The notes: generated by a model not told the origin, from the letters alone. A stretch of DNA of 64,000 bases from Halichoerus grypus (GCF_964656455.1 NC_135713.1:187234187-187298186), one strand, 5' to 3'. Shown: positions 1 to 11,985, numbered from the stretch's first letter. A program made the numbers and translations.

Positions 1-340
1 GAAAGAAAAAAGCATACAAATCAGAAGGAAGAAGTAAAACTCTCTGCAGCGGACATGATCTTATATTTAGAAAATCTTAATAAAGAAAACAATCCCATTT
101 ACAACCACATCAAAAATAATGCTTAACAATAAATGTAACCAAGGAGGTGAAAGATCTGTACACTAAAAACTATAAGACATTGATGAAAAAAATTGAAGAC
201 ACAAACAGAAAACCCATGTTCATGGATTGTAAGAATTAACAGTGTTAAGAATATCCATATTACCCAAAGTGATCTATAGATTCAATACAATCCCAATCAA
301 AATTCCAACAGCATTCTTTCACAGAAATAGAAAAAATCCT

Positions 341-546
341 GGGGCGCCTGGGTGGCTCAGTCGGTTGAGCGGCTGCCTTCAGCTCGGGTCATGATCCTGG
401 GGTCCTGGGATCGAGCCCCACGTCCAGCTCCCTGCTCAGCGGGGGGGCCTGCTTCTCCCTCTCCCTCTGCCTGCCGCTCTGCCTATTTGTGCTCTCTGTC
501 AAATAAATAAATAAAATCTTTAAAAATATATAAATAAATAAATAGA
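341..546 (+). mobile_element. CAN-SINE
   Basis: Full length, inserted in the L1. Target duplication AAAAAATCCT at 331-340 and 547-556. Confidence 0.9.
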
Positions 547-1059
547 AAAAAATCCTAAAATTCATATGCCACTACAAAAGACCCCAAACAGCCAAAGCAA
601 TCTTAGGAACAAAGCTGGAGTCATCACCCTTCCTGATTTGAAACCACATTACAAAGTTACAGTAATCAAAATAGTATGGCACTGGCATAAAAACAGACAC
701 ATACACCAACAGAACAGAATCAAGAGCCCAGAAATAAACCCACGCATATATGGTCAACTAATATTTGAAAAGGGACCCAAGAATACTCGATGGGAAAAAG
801 ACAGTCTCTTTAATAAATGGTGCTGGGAAAACTGGATATTCACATGCAAAAGAATGAAGCTGGACCTCTATCTTACACCACTGAGAAAAATTAACTCAAA
901 ATGGATTAAAGACTGAAATAAATGTAATACCCCAAACTGTTAAACTCCTACAAGAAAACATCATGAAAATGTTGACAATGGTCTTGGCAAAGATTTTTTT
1001 GTATAGAACACCAAAAGTACAAGCAAGGAAAGTAAAAATTAACAAGTGGGACTATATCA

Positions 1060-1250
1060 GGGCGCTTGGGTGCTTAGTCGGTTAAGTCTGACTCTTGATT
1101 TCCCCTCAGGTCATGATCTCAGGGTCGTGAGATCGAGCCTTGCATTGTGCTCCATGCTGGGTGTGGAGCCTGCTGAAGATTCTCTGCCTCTGCCCAACCC
1201 CCTCAAGTGCACATGCTCTCTCTCTTAAAAACAAAACAAAAACAAAAAAA
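1060..1250 (+). mobile_element. CAN-SINE, diverged
   Basis: Older copy in the L1. The duplicated target reads GTGGGACTATATCA before and GTGGGACTACATCA after it. Confidence 0.85.
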
Positions 1251-1283
1251 CAGGTGGGACTACATCAAACTAAAAAGCTTCTA

Positions 1284-1377
1284 GGGGCGCCTAGCTGGCT
1301 CAGTCAGTACAGCATGAAACTCTTGACTTCATGGTCATGAGTTCAAGCCCCACACTGGGGCTTTTCTTAATAAAAAA
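1284..1377 (+). mobile_element. Short CAN-SINE
   Basis: Short form: tRNA-related head, then an abrupt tail with no CT-rich middle. Target duplication TAAAAAGCTTCTA at 1271-1283 and 1378-1390. Confidence 0.88.
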
Positions 1378-2789
1378 TAAAAAGCTTCTATACTGCAAAG
1401 GAAATGATCAACAAAATGAAAAGGTAACCTACAGAACAGGAAAAATTTTTGCAAATAACTTATCTGATAAGGGGTTAATATATAAAATATATAAGGAACT
1501 CACATAACAGCAAAAAAGCAAATAACCCAATTTAAAAATGGGCACAGACCCTAATAGACACTGTTCCAAAGAAGATATATAAGTGACCAGCAGGTGTATG
1601 AAAAGGTGTTCAACATCACTAGTCATCAAGGAAATGCAAATCAAAACTACAATGATACAGCTCTCACACCTTTTAGAATGGCTATTATTTAAAAGACATA
1701 AGATAATAAGTGCTGGTGAGGATGTGGAAAAAAAGGAAATCCTTGTGTATTCTTGGTGGAAATGTAAATTGATGCAGCAACTAACAGTATGAAAAACTGT
1801 ATGGAGGTTCCTCAAAAACTTAAAATGGAACCACCATATAATCTAGCAATCCTCTTCTGGGGACACACACGTACACACACACAGAGGAATATTATTCAAC
1901 TATTAAAAAGAAGGAAATCCTGCCTTTTATAACAAAATGGATAAGGGCATTATGCTAAGTAAAATGAGTCAGAGAAAGATAAATACTGTATAATCTCACT
2001 TAAATGTAGTGGTTGCTAGGGTCTTGAGGGGTGGAGGAAATTGGTGAAGGTTATCAAAGTGTACAAACTTCCAGTTACAAAATGAGTAAGTTCTGCAAAT
2101 CTGATGTACAGCATGGTGACTATAGTTAACATTACTGTACTGCATACTTGAAAGTTGTTGAGAGAGTAAATCTTGAACGTTTTCACCACACACAAAAGTT
2201 AACTCTGTGAGGTGACGGATGTGTTAATTAACCTTACTGTGGTAATAATTTTGCAAAATATATATATACCAAATCTTCACACTGTATGCCTGAAACTTAC
2301 ATGTTTATATGTCAATTACATCTCAATAAAACTGGAAATTAAAAAAAAAAACGGAATAAAGAAACCAAAAACAGAAACAACAGAAATAAAGAAATGTACT
2401 TTACCTAAGGATTACAGAATGTACTAAAAATTAAAATCAATACAGACTGAGGGGAAAAAACAGGCCAGTGTCATTACTGTATGTATGATCCAAGGAGGAC
2501 TTAACCTAGATCATAAGCTGGATAACTCCATTCTTTGGCAGTATGCTTGATCCTATCTCCCCAAACCAGTGGTGACTCCAAGGCAAAATGAAAAAAGTTA
2601 AGACAACGAGATTTTTCACAAATCTACATGCATTGTTGAATGTTGGGATTATATCCTTCATATTTGGTGTAAGTTAATCTGTACTTTGTTTTAAAATATC
2701 AATAGCATATGATATGTTTTCTAAAATAATATTGGCAACCTTTTATTAGTTAGACCCCTCCCTCTTAAAATTTTTTTTTTTCCATTTTA

Positions 2790-2886
2790 GGGGCGCCTGG
2801 CCGGCTTAGTCAGTGGAATGTGTGACTCTTGATCTCATGGTTGTGAGTTCAAGCCCCACACTGGGCATGGAGCCTACTTTAAAAAA
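2790..2886 (+). mobile_element. Short CAN-SINE
   Basis: Short form ending CATGGAGCCTACTTTAAAA. A T-rich CCATTTTA target is duplicated on both sides. Confidence 0.85.
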
Positions 2887-3069
2887 ATTTTTTTTTCCAT
2901 TTTATTAATCTAAGGCTTTTGTAGATTTCCTAGAACTTTTGTTCTATGGGGCAGTTCTATAAATAGTTTGGTCATGAATGACTTCATGCAGTTGTCTGCC
3001 AGCAACGTAAAGAATGAACAAAAACATGCTTATAGGTTTGTTTTGTTTTGTTTTTAAATCAACACTGAT

Positions 3070-3248
3070 GGAGCGCCTGGGTGGCTAGGTTGATGAAGTG
3101 TCTGCCTTCGGCTCAGGTCATGATCCCAGAGTCCTGGGATCGAGCCCCACATCAGGCTCCCTGCTCAGCGGAGAGCCTGTGTCTCCCTCTCCCTCTGCCT
3201 GCCCGCTCTGCCTACTTGTGCTCTCTGTCAAATAAAAAAAAAAAAAAA
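3070..3248 (+). mobile_element. CAN-SINE
   Basis: Target duplication ATCAACACTGAT at 3058-3069 and 3249-3260. Confidence 0.9.
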
Positions 3249-4176
3249 ATCAACACTGATAGGCATGAACCTATTGATACATAAGCAAAATTATTAAATT
3301 CAGCTATCTTTTCTTTTGGGGTCATTCTCTTAATAGGAGGAAGATTCTCTAATCTTTTACCTAGGTGACAGAATTCTGGAACTAGGTGAGGGAAGGAGAC
3401 TGGGAACTTCCCATATTCAGTGTAGCTGATCAGCCCCATCCTCCTCCGGGCTTGGGTTTCTAGGTCCGGAAGTTCTCAAATTCAATTCCTCCAAAGAATA
3501 ATCTCCTGACTTCTGTAAGGCTGATGACAGCTGTCCAACTCCTCAGGGTGAAAGGGATAAATACTGAGAGGAGGGAAGGGGGCAGAGAGGGATCCATCTC
3601 CCAGTACAGACTTTCAGACAACCCCCCTGTTCTCAACCTCCATCTGGTATACAATACTTCCATGCTCTTGAGTTTCTCAGGCAGGCGTCCTGCAAACGAA
3701 TCATCATCTGCCTCTTGCCAGTATTCTCCTCTATAGGCATTTGGGCTTGACCTTCCTCTCCTCACTATTTCTTTCTGCTTTTCCTCTTCCTATACAAGCA
3801 GGATTACAGATGTGTATTATATTCCTGTTTTTATGTGATTTTTCAAATGAGCCTGGAAATAATTTTACTTTGCTGTCTTAAAACCAGAAAGAGGTGATGT
3901 TTGTAATCTTTCAAGTCAAATAACCTTGAAAATGAATCAACTACTGTTCAAGGACTAAATGTTTACGTTTGATAATTAACTCCCAAAGGATAAAACAATT
4001 GAAATCAAGAACTCAAATGCTCAGTTAAATTAGACTACCTTTTGTTTTCAAAGAGAGCCTATATTTTCTCATCTCTCTGGCTTTTTATCTTCTACCTAGA
4101 AATCTATCCATTTTTAATGCTCTGCTCCAGGGGTGACTGGGTGGCACAGTTGGTTAAACATCTGACTCTTGGTTTC

Positions 4177-4365
4177 TTTTTTTTTTTTTTTTTAGATTTT
4201 ATTTATTTATTTGAGAGAGAGAGAGCACAAGAGAGGGGAGCGGGAGAGGGAGGAGCAGACTCCCTGCTGAGCAGGGAGCCCGATGCGGGACTCGATCCTG
4301 GGACTCCAGGATCATGACCTGAGCCGAAGGCAGTCGCTTAACCAACTGAGCCACCCAGGCGCCCC
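4177..4365 (-). mobile_element. CAN-SINE nested, first of an antisense pair
   Basis: Full-length antisense copy. Shares one target duplication (TGACTCTTGGTTTC, 4163-4176 and 4567-4580) with the next copy. Confidence 0.9.
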
Positions 4366-4566
4366 ACTTTTTTTTTTTTTTAAAGATTTTATTTATTTAT
4401 TTGAGAGAGAGAATGAGAGAGAGAGCACATGAGAGGGGGGAGGGTCAGAGGGCGAAGCAGACTCCCTGCTGAGCAGGGAGCCCGATGCGGGACTCGATCC
4501 TGGGACTCCAGGATCATGACCTGAGCTGAAGGCAGTCGCTTAACCAACTGAGCCACCCAGGCGCCC
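4366..4566 (-). mobile_element. CAN-SINE nested, second of an antisense pair
   Basis: Abuts the previous copy head-to-tail and is nearly identical to it. Confidence 0.9.
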
Positions 4567-4749
4567 TGACTCTTGGTTTCGACTGAGATCGTGATCTCAA
4601 GGTCATGAGATCTAGCCCCTCGATGGGCTCTGTGCTCAGTGTGGATTCTGCTTAGGATTCTCTCTCTCCCTCTCCCTCTGCCCCTCCCCTGCTCATGCTC
4701 TCTCTCTAAAAGAAAAAAATCTTAAAAAAAAAAAAAATGCTCTGCTCCA

Positions 4750-5390
4750 ATTTCATATCCTTCATGAAAGCTTCTTTGATCCTCTCTGTTACAGAGGAAT
4801 GTCTCCCACTTCAGGTTTCCATGAGGAAGAACTTTTTTCTAAACCCACCCCTGGCTTCTCTGTACTTCTTTACTGATAGAGATGGAAAAACTTATCTGAA
4901 CCTACCTGACTGGTTAATCTTAGAAGCATGAAGAACAAACTTGGCTCATCTGTGTTTCTACCTTTTCAAGGTCTGGAGCAAACATTCTCAACTTCTTTAG
5001 GGACAGACTCTCCCCTGTGTAGGAAGGCTTAATCCAGCACAGCACTGCCTGGAACCAGGAGGGTCTACCAAAAGAACTTAGGTTAATAGGCAAAATTTGA
5101 TTCATACGCTGAAAACTGTATCCTCCAACCTCGTCTCTCTTAGTAATATAAGTGATATTTCGGCCCCTATCTGCCACTCCTGTTTTCTGCATTTGTATAG
5201 AACTTTGGCAAGGATAAGGCAGATGCTTTATTTGAGACTACTTCAGAAATCCCAATATTCTGTAAGTAGAGAAGTTCTCTTGCTTCCCTATAATCCATAG
5301 CACATTGTTAATAGTTCTATTATAGAGCTTAAATTTTATTAACTGTGTTGACTGTCTTCTAACTCACTAAGCTAGTGTTGCAATTATTTG
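4750..5390 (+). mobile_element. Possible L2 fragment
   Basis: TGCTCTGCTCCAATTTCATA and the following phrases resemble the L2 3' region. Strongly diverged, so a weak call. Confidence 0.35.
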
Positions 5391-5632
5391 TCTTCACCTG
5401 TCTGTAGCTCCCTGGAAGACTGGCTCAAAAGGTTTGGCTTTATTTTCCTGGACTCGAAAGGAACCTAGTACTAAAGAAACTATCCTACTTTGTCCAAAAC
5501 ATTTATAGGCAAATGTTTTAATCACTGCTGTATGAGGGACAGATAACAGAGCCAACAGCAGACTAAGCAAAGAACTAGGGAGGAACGGACCAGAAAAAGA
5601 GATGGCCATAAGGGTGTTAAAAAGCCCCAGCA

Positions 5633-5647
5633 TATTCCTGGGAATCT
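5633..5647. repeat. Target-site duplication, 7SL copy, left
   Basis: TATTCCTGGGAATCT. It matches 14 of 15 bases with the copy at 5881-5895. Confidence 0.85.
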
Positions 5648-5880
5648 ACTGATCAGCACGGGAGTTTTGACCTGCTCCGTTTCCGACCTGGGCCGGTTCG
5701 CCCCTCCTTAGGCAACCTGGTGGTCCCCCACTCCCGGGAGGTCACCATATTGATGCCAAACTTAGTGCGGATACCTGATCGGCATAGCACACTACAGCCC
5801 AGAACTCCTGGGCTCAAGCGATCCTCCTGCCTCAGCTTCCCGAGTAGCTGGGACTATAGGCGTGCCCCACCACGCCTGGT
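5648..5880 (-). pseudogene. 7SL RNA retropseudogene, 3'-truncated
   Basis: Reading the minus strand from 5880, the sequence follows SRP 7SL RNA from its first base. Landmarks: CCCAGCTACTCGGGA at the start, the GGAGTTCTGGGCTGTAGTG segment, CATCAATATGGTGACCTCCC and AACGGAGCAGGTCAAAACT. It stops after GATCAGT, about 233 bases in, so the last ~65 bases of the RNA are missing. There is no poly-A. A direct repeat TATTCCTGGG(A/C)ATCT flanks it (5633-5647 and 5881-5895). Several substitutions and no 7SL-type upstream promoter are visible, so it is a dead copy. Confidence 0.9.
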
Positions 5881-5895
5881 TATTCCTGGGCATCT
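5881..5895. repeat. Target-site duplication, 7SL copy, right
   Basis: TATTCCTGGGCATCT, the partner of 5633-5647. Confidence 0.85.
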
Positions 5896-6339
5896 AAAGG
5901 CCCCATGCATGCCCCGGGTCTCATACATGCTCAGGAAAGACCTGAGAAGTCCCTAAGCTGTCACTTTTGGCTGTTCTTAAGGGTATGCAAAAGCAGGAAG
6001 TGAAGGCTAAGGCATAACTGTGAACTGTCTGAGTGTTGCAGGCATGTCCCAACATATACAAAGAGCCTCTCAGCAAAGACTGAAAATTTTTGGTTCCAGG
6101 TGTTTAAGGAAATCTCTGTAAAATTGTTAGCTGACTACTCCACTAATGGAATAGACATTTCAGTGGCTACACATGACAAAGAATGCAGAATTGACAGAAT
6201 TAGTTCAGAAAAGACACTCAACAAATAATACTACAATAAGCAGGATCAACAAACCCTGGAGGGGAGAGAATATGATTTATAGAGTTGCCACATTTTAATA
6301 TTCAAGATGTTCTGTTTTCAATCAAAAACTACAAAGCAT

Positions 6340-6530
6340 GGGTGCACCTGGGTGACTCAGTTGTTAGGCGTCTGCCTTCGGCTCAGGTCATGATCCCAGG
6401 GTCCTGGGATTGAGCCCTCCATCGGTCTCCCTGCTCTGCGGGAGGACTGCTTCTCCCTCTCCCACTCCCCCTGCTTGTGTTCCCTCTCTCACTGTGTCTC
6501 TCTCTGTCAAATAAATTAATTAATTAAAAA
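6340..6530 (+). mobile_element. CAN-SINE
   Basis: Target AAAAACTACAAAGCATG repeated at 6324 and 6531. Confidence 0.88.
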
Positions 6531-6610
6531 AAAAACTACAAAGCATGCAAAGAAAGTAATTGTAAATCATATATAAGATAAAGGTTTAGTATCCAAAATA
6601 AAAAACTCTT

Positions 6611-6727
6611 GGGGTACTTGGGCGGCTCAGTCAGTTAAGCATCTGACTCTTGATCTCAGCTTAGGTCTTGATCTCAGGGTCTTGAGTTCAAGCCCTGCAC
6701 TGGGCTCCACATTGAGCATGGAGCCTA
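6611..6727 (+). mobile_element. Short CAN-SINE
   Basis: Short form that passes into the GAAA-rich simple repeat instead of a normal tail. Confidence 0.8.
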
Positions 6728-6831
6728 CAAGAAAGAAAGAAAGACAGACAGGTGGGCAGGCGGATGGACAGATGGATGGAAGGAAGGAAAAGAAAAGAAA
6801 AAAAAAGAAGGGAAAAGAAAAGAAAGAATTC
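6728..6831. repeat. GAAA/GGAT-rich simple repeat
   Basis: Purine-rich run made of GAAA, GACA, GGCGGAT and GGAA units. It replaces the usual tail of the short SINE that precedes it. Confidence 0.8.
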
Positions 6832-7251
6832 TTTCAACTCAATAATAAAAACATAAATAACCCAATTAAAAATGTCAAATAATCTGAACAGATACACAAA
6901 CAGTCAAAAAGCACATGAAAAGATGCTCAGCATCATTAGTCATAAGGGAAATACAAAACAAAACCACAATGAGATACTACTTCACACTCACTAGGACGTT
7001 ATAAACAAAAAAGGGGGGGAGAAAAAGAAAAGAACAACTGTTAGTAAAGACATGGAGAAGACTAAACCATTGCACATGGTTGGTGGGAATGCAAAATGGT
7101 GCAGCTGCTGTGGAAAAGTTTGGCAGTTCCTCAATATGTTAAACATAAAATTACCACACAATCTAGCAATTCCACTCCTAAAGTATATACACATGAGAAC
7201 TGAATACAGATTTCAAACACATATTTGTTCGTAAGAATATTCATCGCAGCT

Positions 7252-7436
7252 GGGGTGCCTGGGTGGCTCAGTTGGTTAAATGACCAAGTCCTGATTTTGG
7301 CTCAGGTCAGGATCTCAGGGTCGTGGGATGGAGCCCCACGTTAGGCTCCACGTTCAGCGGGAAGTCTGCTTGAGATTCTCTCTCTCCCTCGGCTCCTCCC
7401 CCTGCTCGTGTGCACGCACTCTCTCTCTCTCAAAAA
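7252..7436 (+). mobile_element. CAN-SINE
   Basis: Diverged copy inside the L1. Flanks read AGAATATTCATCGCAGC and AGAATGTTCAATAGCAGC. Confidence 0.85.
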
Positions 7437-7783
7437 AAGAATGTTCAATAGCAGCACTATTTACAATAGCCAAAAGGTGGAAACAACCCAGGTATCAGTT
7501 AATGCAAGAATGGATAAACAAAATGTGGTATATCAATACAATTAATTATTCCGTCATAAAATGGAATGAAGTACCGATACATGCTACAACGTGGATTAAC
7601 CTAGAAAGCATCATGCTAAGATTACCAGTCACAAAAGACTACATACTATGATTCAATTCATATAAAAATTCAGAAAGAAAAAATCTACAGAGACAGAAAA
7701 TAGATTAGTGGTTGCTTAGAACAAAGGAGTTGGGGGGGTAGGGAGAATAGACAAAGGGTACACGTTTCTAAAGCATAGAAAAT

Positions 7784-7914
7784 GGGGTGCCTGGGTGGCT
7801 CAGTCAGTGACGTGGCTGACTCTTGATCTCAGCTCAGCTCTTAACCTCAGGGTTGTGAGTTCAAACCCTGCATTGGGCTCCATGACCAATTTACTTAAAA
7901 TAAAAATAAAATAA
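7784..7914 (+). mobile_element. Short CAN-SINE
   Basis: Short form with AT-rich tail, inside the L1. Confidence 0.82.
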
Positions 7915-8157
7915 ACAGAAAATGTTCCAGAATTAAGTGTAGTTATGGTTTCCACATATCTGTGAATACACTAAAAGCCACTACATTGTGTACTAGAAAA
8001 GGGTAAACTTTTTCGTAATGTGAGTATCTCAATTAAAAAATTAAAATGTGTACTAAAAGAGCTCTTTGAAGAAGAAAGAAAAATAAATTCGCAGTAGACT
8101 TCTGAGTTACAGTAGGGCTCAAAAGAAAAAAAACAGAGTTCAAAATATAACAGAGGA

Positions 8158-8350
8158 GGGGTGACTGGGTGGCTCAGTCAGTTAAGCATCTGCCTTCCAC
8201 TCAGGTCATGATCTCAGGGTCCTGGGATCAAGCCCCTTGTGGGGTTCCCTGCTCAGCGGGGAATCTGTTTCTCCCACTCCTCCTCCAACCCTGTTCATGC
8301 TTTCTCTCTCATTCTCAAATAAATAAATAAAATCTTAAAAAAAAAAAAGT
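8158..8350 (+). mobile_element. CAN-SINE
   Basis: Target TAACAGAGGA at 8148-8157 and 8351-8360. Confidence 0.88.
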
Positions 8351-8801
8351 TAACAGAGGAATATCTTTAGGGTGCTAAGGGAAAATAAACGCAACTGAGA
8401 GCTCTATACCCAGCTAACCTAAGGGGGCCCCAGCAATGAGGAGAAAAGAAAGATGTCCCCACATATATAATAACTGAGTTCGCCACCCATAAGTCCACAG
8501 TAAAAGACCTTTTAAAAAGAATCTACTTTCGAAGAAGAAAAGTGTACCAGGTACTTCTGCCTCTGCTTACAATAGTGATGGACTAGATTATTCTCATGAA
8601 CCCTCCTACCAAGGACCACTAAAAAGCTGGGTGAAGTATTAAAAATGACAATAATAATAGTAGACTTTTTTAAAGCAGGGATTAGGAAAAAATAGTACAA
8701 AGAACTATCAATCCAAAATCTAGAATGTGAGAGCCCAAAGAAGTAAGCCCCATACTCAAGAATAAAACTTTATGTCAATATTATTAGATAAAATTTAATT
8801 C

Positions 8802-8991
8802 GGGGCGCCTGGGTGGCTCAGTCGTTAAGCATCTGCCTTCAGCTCAGGTCATGATCCCAGGGTCCTGGGATCGAGCCCCGCATCGGGCTCCCTGCTCGGC
8901 GGGAAGCCTGCTTCTCCCTCTCCCACTCCCCCTGCTTGTGTTCCCTCTCTCGCTGTCTCTCTCTTACAAATAAATAAAATCTTTAAAAAAA
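8802..8991 (+). mobile_element. CAN-SINE
   Basis: Well preserved. Flanks AAATTTAATTC and AATTTTAATTC. Confidence 0.9.
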
Positions 8992-9148
8992 AATTTTAAT
9001 TCAAGGACAGAATCATTAAGAGTCAAAAAGAGGTTTTCCTTATAGAAACAATAAAAAAGAAAATTTAACATTCTTTGAAGTTTATATATCTGACAACAGA
9101 GCTTCAAAATGTATGAAGCAAGAACTGCACTACAAGAAGGAATAAACA

Positions 9149-9342
9149 GGGGTGTCTGGGTGGTGCAGTTGGTTAAGCGGCCAAGGCTTGGTTTCGGCTC
9201 AGGTCATGATCTCAGGGTCCTGGGATCAAGCCCCGAGTTGTGCTCAGGGCTCAGCACTCCCCAGAGTCTGCTTGTCTCTCCCTCTCCCTCTGCCCCTTCC
9301 CCACTCGCTCGCATGTTCTCTCTCAAATAAATACATCTTTAA
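9149..9342 (+). mobile_element. CAN-SINE
   Basis: Diverged copy. Flanks AAGAAGGAATAAAC and AAGAAGAAATAAAT. Confidence 0.85.
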
Positions 9343-9519
9343 AAAAAGAAGAAGAAATAAATTTCAACATAGCTGGAGAATTTTAATATTCTTAAAGAAA
9401 CCAACAGACAAAATAGGCAAAAAGTTAATAGAGACCTATAGGATCTGAATAACACATCTAACAAGCTTGATGGAAGAGATGTTTAATGAACTAGGTCAAA
9501 TAACAACTTAAACTCACTG

Positions 9520-9690
9520 ATGGACATTATGCACCCGGTACCCTTATAAGCACTTTTTATGTATTACATCATATAACTCTTACAACAACTCTGGAAAGAA
9601 GGATTCTATGGCCAGCTCCATTTCATAAGAAAACTGAGGTGCAGAGATTAGATGTATTCCAAGTCACACAATTTTAAATAGTGATCTCAG
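9520..9690 (+). mobile_element. MIR element
   Basis: Diverged MIR with AAAACTGAGGTGCAGAGATT and CCAAGTCACACA. Confidence 0.65.
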
Positions 9691-9772
9691 CCAAAATACG
9701 AACTTATGAAAAAATCAGCTTTGCCGTAATTAGACAGTGTGCTGCATGTCAGCAATTAGAAAATAAGATCTT

Positions 9773-9960
9773 TTTTTTTTTTGTTAAGATTTTATTTATT
9801 TAGTTGACAGTGAGAGGGGGAACACACGCAGGAGGAGTGGGAGAGGGAGAGCAGGGTTTCCGCTGGGCAGGAAGCCCGATGCGGGGCTCGATCCCAGGAC
9901 CCTGGGATCGTGACCTAAGCCGAAGGCAGACGCTTAACGACTGAGCCACCCAGGCGCCCC
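9773..9960 (-). mobile_element. CAN-SINE, antisense
   Basis: Target TAGAAAATAAGATCTT at 9757-9772 and 9961-9976. Confidence 0.9.
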
Positions 9961-10569
9961 TAGAAAATAAGATCTTAAGAAAATAATAGATAATAAAATA
10001 AAATGTTTTATTGGACAAACGCTATGATCCCTTTCAAAACTATCATCAGCCTCTTGAAGTTTTCCGAGTTTAAACAGACTGCTAAATTTTTTCTAAGTTA
10101 GAAAGGTCCACTTTCCCCTTCCCTAGGAGGGGACAATCAGTACGCTTTTCCTCCTCCACCTAAAAGTCTTTTGCTTCCTCTACTTAAGGGTCCTCAGACC
10201 ATCCTCTTCTGTTGATCCATCATGACTTCATATTCAGATATAAATAGACGCAATTTTGAGAAATGTTAAGAAGATGGGGTATTCTGGTCTCCAGCCTCTG
10301 GTTGGTAAGCACTTCTTCCTTTCTGCAATTCAGTTCTTTAAAAAGACAGTCTCATTTTAAAATTTTGTGTCTGTGATCTTTTTTCCACATCAAACCCAAG
10401 CACTCAATAAACAGAAAATTCTTTCTTCCAACACAAAATATTTACAAAAACTGATGATGCTCCTGACCACAAAGAAATTTCAAACACCTATTATCATAAC
10501 TAATATACATATATTATACATAATAAATTAAAATTAGAAATGACCATGAAAACAGCCCCTTAAGATCAA

Positions 10570-10680
10570 TATACCTGAACTTTTAAAATACAGACAGCAA
10601 ACAGTGGAGCTGAGATATGAACCCAGGTAGTCTGGTTCCACAGTTTTGCTCAAACACTGAACAATAAACCATGGTTCTAA
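10570..10680 (+). mobile_element. MIR 3' part
   Basis: AGTGGAGCTGAGATATGAAC, then CCCAGGTAGTCTGG. Confidence 0.45.
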
Positions 10681-10689
10681 TTATTGTGT

Positions 10690-10775
10690 TCCAAGTCAGT
10701 ATTATCCAAAGTGTGGTACTCACTTGGGCATCACCTTTATATTTCCTAGAAATGCAATTTTATGGGCCAGGTGAT
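10690..10775 (+). mobile_element. MER5-type DNA transposon fragment
   Basis: CCAAAGTGTGGTACTCACTT then GGCATCACC and CCTAGAAATGCAATTTTATG. This resembles MER5A, a small non-autonomous hAT element. Confidence 0.5.
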
Positions 10776-11471
10776 TTGCCAGTTTTCCAGGTGATTGTTA
10801 AGCAAAGTGAACTTGGAAAACCCCCTCTCTAAATCATGATTCAAAAGCTCTGCTTTGGATTCCTTATAATGTGAGATAACAATCACCTTATTGTTTAAGC
10901 TACTAAACAAGTCTTCTATTACTTGTAGCTGAGAGCATCCTAACTGGATACAAAAACGAGCACACAAAAAATCAACAAACTTTATACCTTTCTAATGATA
11001 GTAAATCCTATGAACTCTGCTTTCAGAATAAATCCAGAATCCAATTACTTCTTAAACCTCCACCACAATCAACTTCATACAAGATACAACTATTACTTTT
11101 CTGAATTACTGCAAGAACCTTAAACACCAGTTATATACTACTACTCCACAAAGCAAGAATGATCCTTTCAAAACTAGAAATACAGCACGTTCCTCTTCTG
11201 ACCAAAAATCCCTCTGGCTTCCCTTGTCAGAATAAAATTCAGGGCTTAAAATGGCCAATGAGACCATTCATGATCTGCCCTGCTCTCCATCAACCCCCTC
11301 TCCATTCTCAGTCCTAACTCTCTGACCTCCCTCCCTCCCACAGCAACCCAACTTCACCATCATCTGGCCACAGTGACCTACCTGGTGGCCATTCCATGAA
11401 CACATCAAGCTCACTCCCACCTTCATTTTTTGCATTCCTTTGCCTGTAACGGTCTTTCCTTGCTCCGTCAT

Positions 11472-11585
11472 TTCTTTTTTTTTTTTAAGATATTTTTTCT
11501 TTAAGTAATCTCTACACCCAACATGGGGCTTGAATTCACAAACCCGAGGTCAAGGGTCGCATGCTCCACCAACGGAGCATCAGGT
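11472..11585 (-). mobile_element. Short CAN-SINE, antisense
   Basis: Short form (AGTAATCTCTACACCCAACA then GGGGCTTG), old, inside the L2. Confidence 0.75.
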
Positions 11586-11795
11586 GCTGCTGCTCCATGA
11601 TTTTTTTAAGTCTTCTCAGATGTTAACTTTAGCAGCGAGGTCTTCCTTAACCATTCTATGTAATTATGAACCATGCCCAACTCCCTTCCTCTTTTTTTTT
11701 GTCCTTCATTTTTGTCCACAGTACTTATCAGCATCAGACATATTATGTAATTACTTTTTTTTATCAGTTTTATGTCAAATTCCCTTCACTAGATT

Positions 11796-11985
11796 ATTTT
11801 TTTTTTAAAGATTTTATTTATTCATTTGACAGAGAGAACAAGCAGAGGGAGCAGCAGAGGGAGAGAGAGAGAAGCAGGCTCTCCGCTGAGCAGGGAGCCC
11901 AACGTGGGGCTCGATCCCAGGACCCCGGGATCATGACCTGAGCTGAAGGCAGATGCTTAACCAACTGAGCCACCCAGGTGCCCCT
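11796..11985 (-). mobile_element. CAN-SINE, antisense
   Basis: Target CCTTCACTAGATT at 11783-11795 and 11986-11998, inside the L2. Confidence 0.9.

Larger units (their letters stand above)
1..2350 (+). mobile_element. Old L1 (LINE-1) 3' portion, interrupted by SINEs
   Basis: Decayed L1 in plus orientation, cut by the window edge. The first 300 bases translate to reverse-transcriptase-domain end sequence of ORF2 (KDLYTKNYKTLMKKIED, then a block like IYRFNTIPIKIPTAFFTEIE). 560-1050 continues ORF2, and 1400-2340 covers ORF2's end and the 3' UTR, ending in an A-rich tail. Three CAN-SINEs split it. Frames are broken, so it is not active. Confidence 0.85.
4130..4736 (+). mobile_element. CAN-SINE split by two antisense SINEs
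   Basis: Parts 4130-4176 and 4567-4736 are one element (overlap is the inner target duplication). Outer target ATGCTCTGCTCCA at 4117-4129 and 4737-4749. Confidence 0.9.
5985..8045 (+). mobile_element. Old L1-type fragment, interrupted by four SINEs
   Basis: Segments at 6545-6610, 6832-7251, 7437-7783 and 7915-8045 read as one decayed L1 3' region. Phrases such as CCCAATTAAAAATG, ATTAGTCAT.AGGGAAAT and ACAATAGCCAAAAGGTGGAA are typical. 5985-6340 looks like an older part of the same element, but I am less sure of that part. Confidence 0.7.

Noticed and set aside
566..916. 116-codon open frame
   Set aside because: Part of the decayed L1 ORF2, not an independent gene.
3460..3765. Overlapping 101- and 70-codon open frames on opposite strands
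   Set aside because: No recognisable protein, no splice context, in intronic DNA. Chance open frames.
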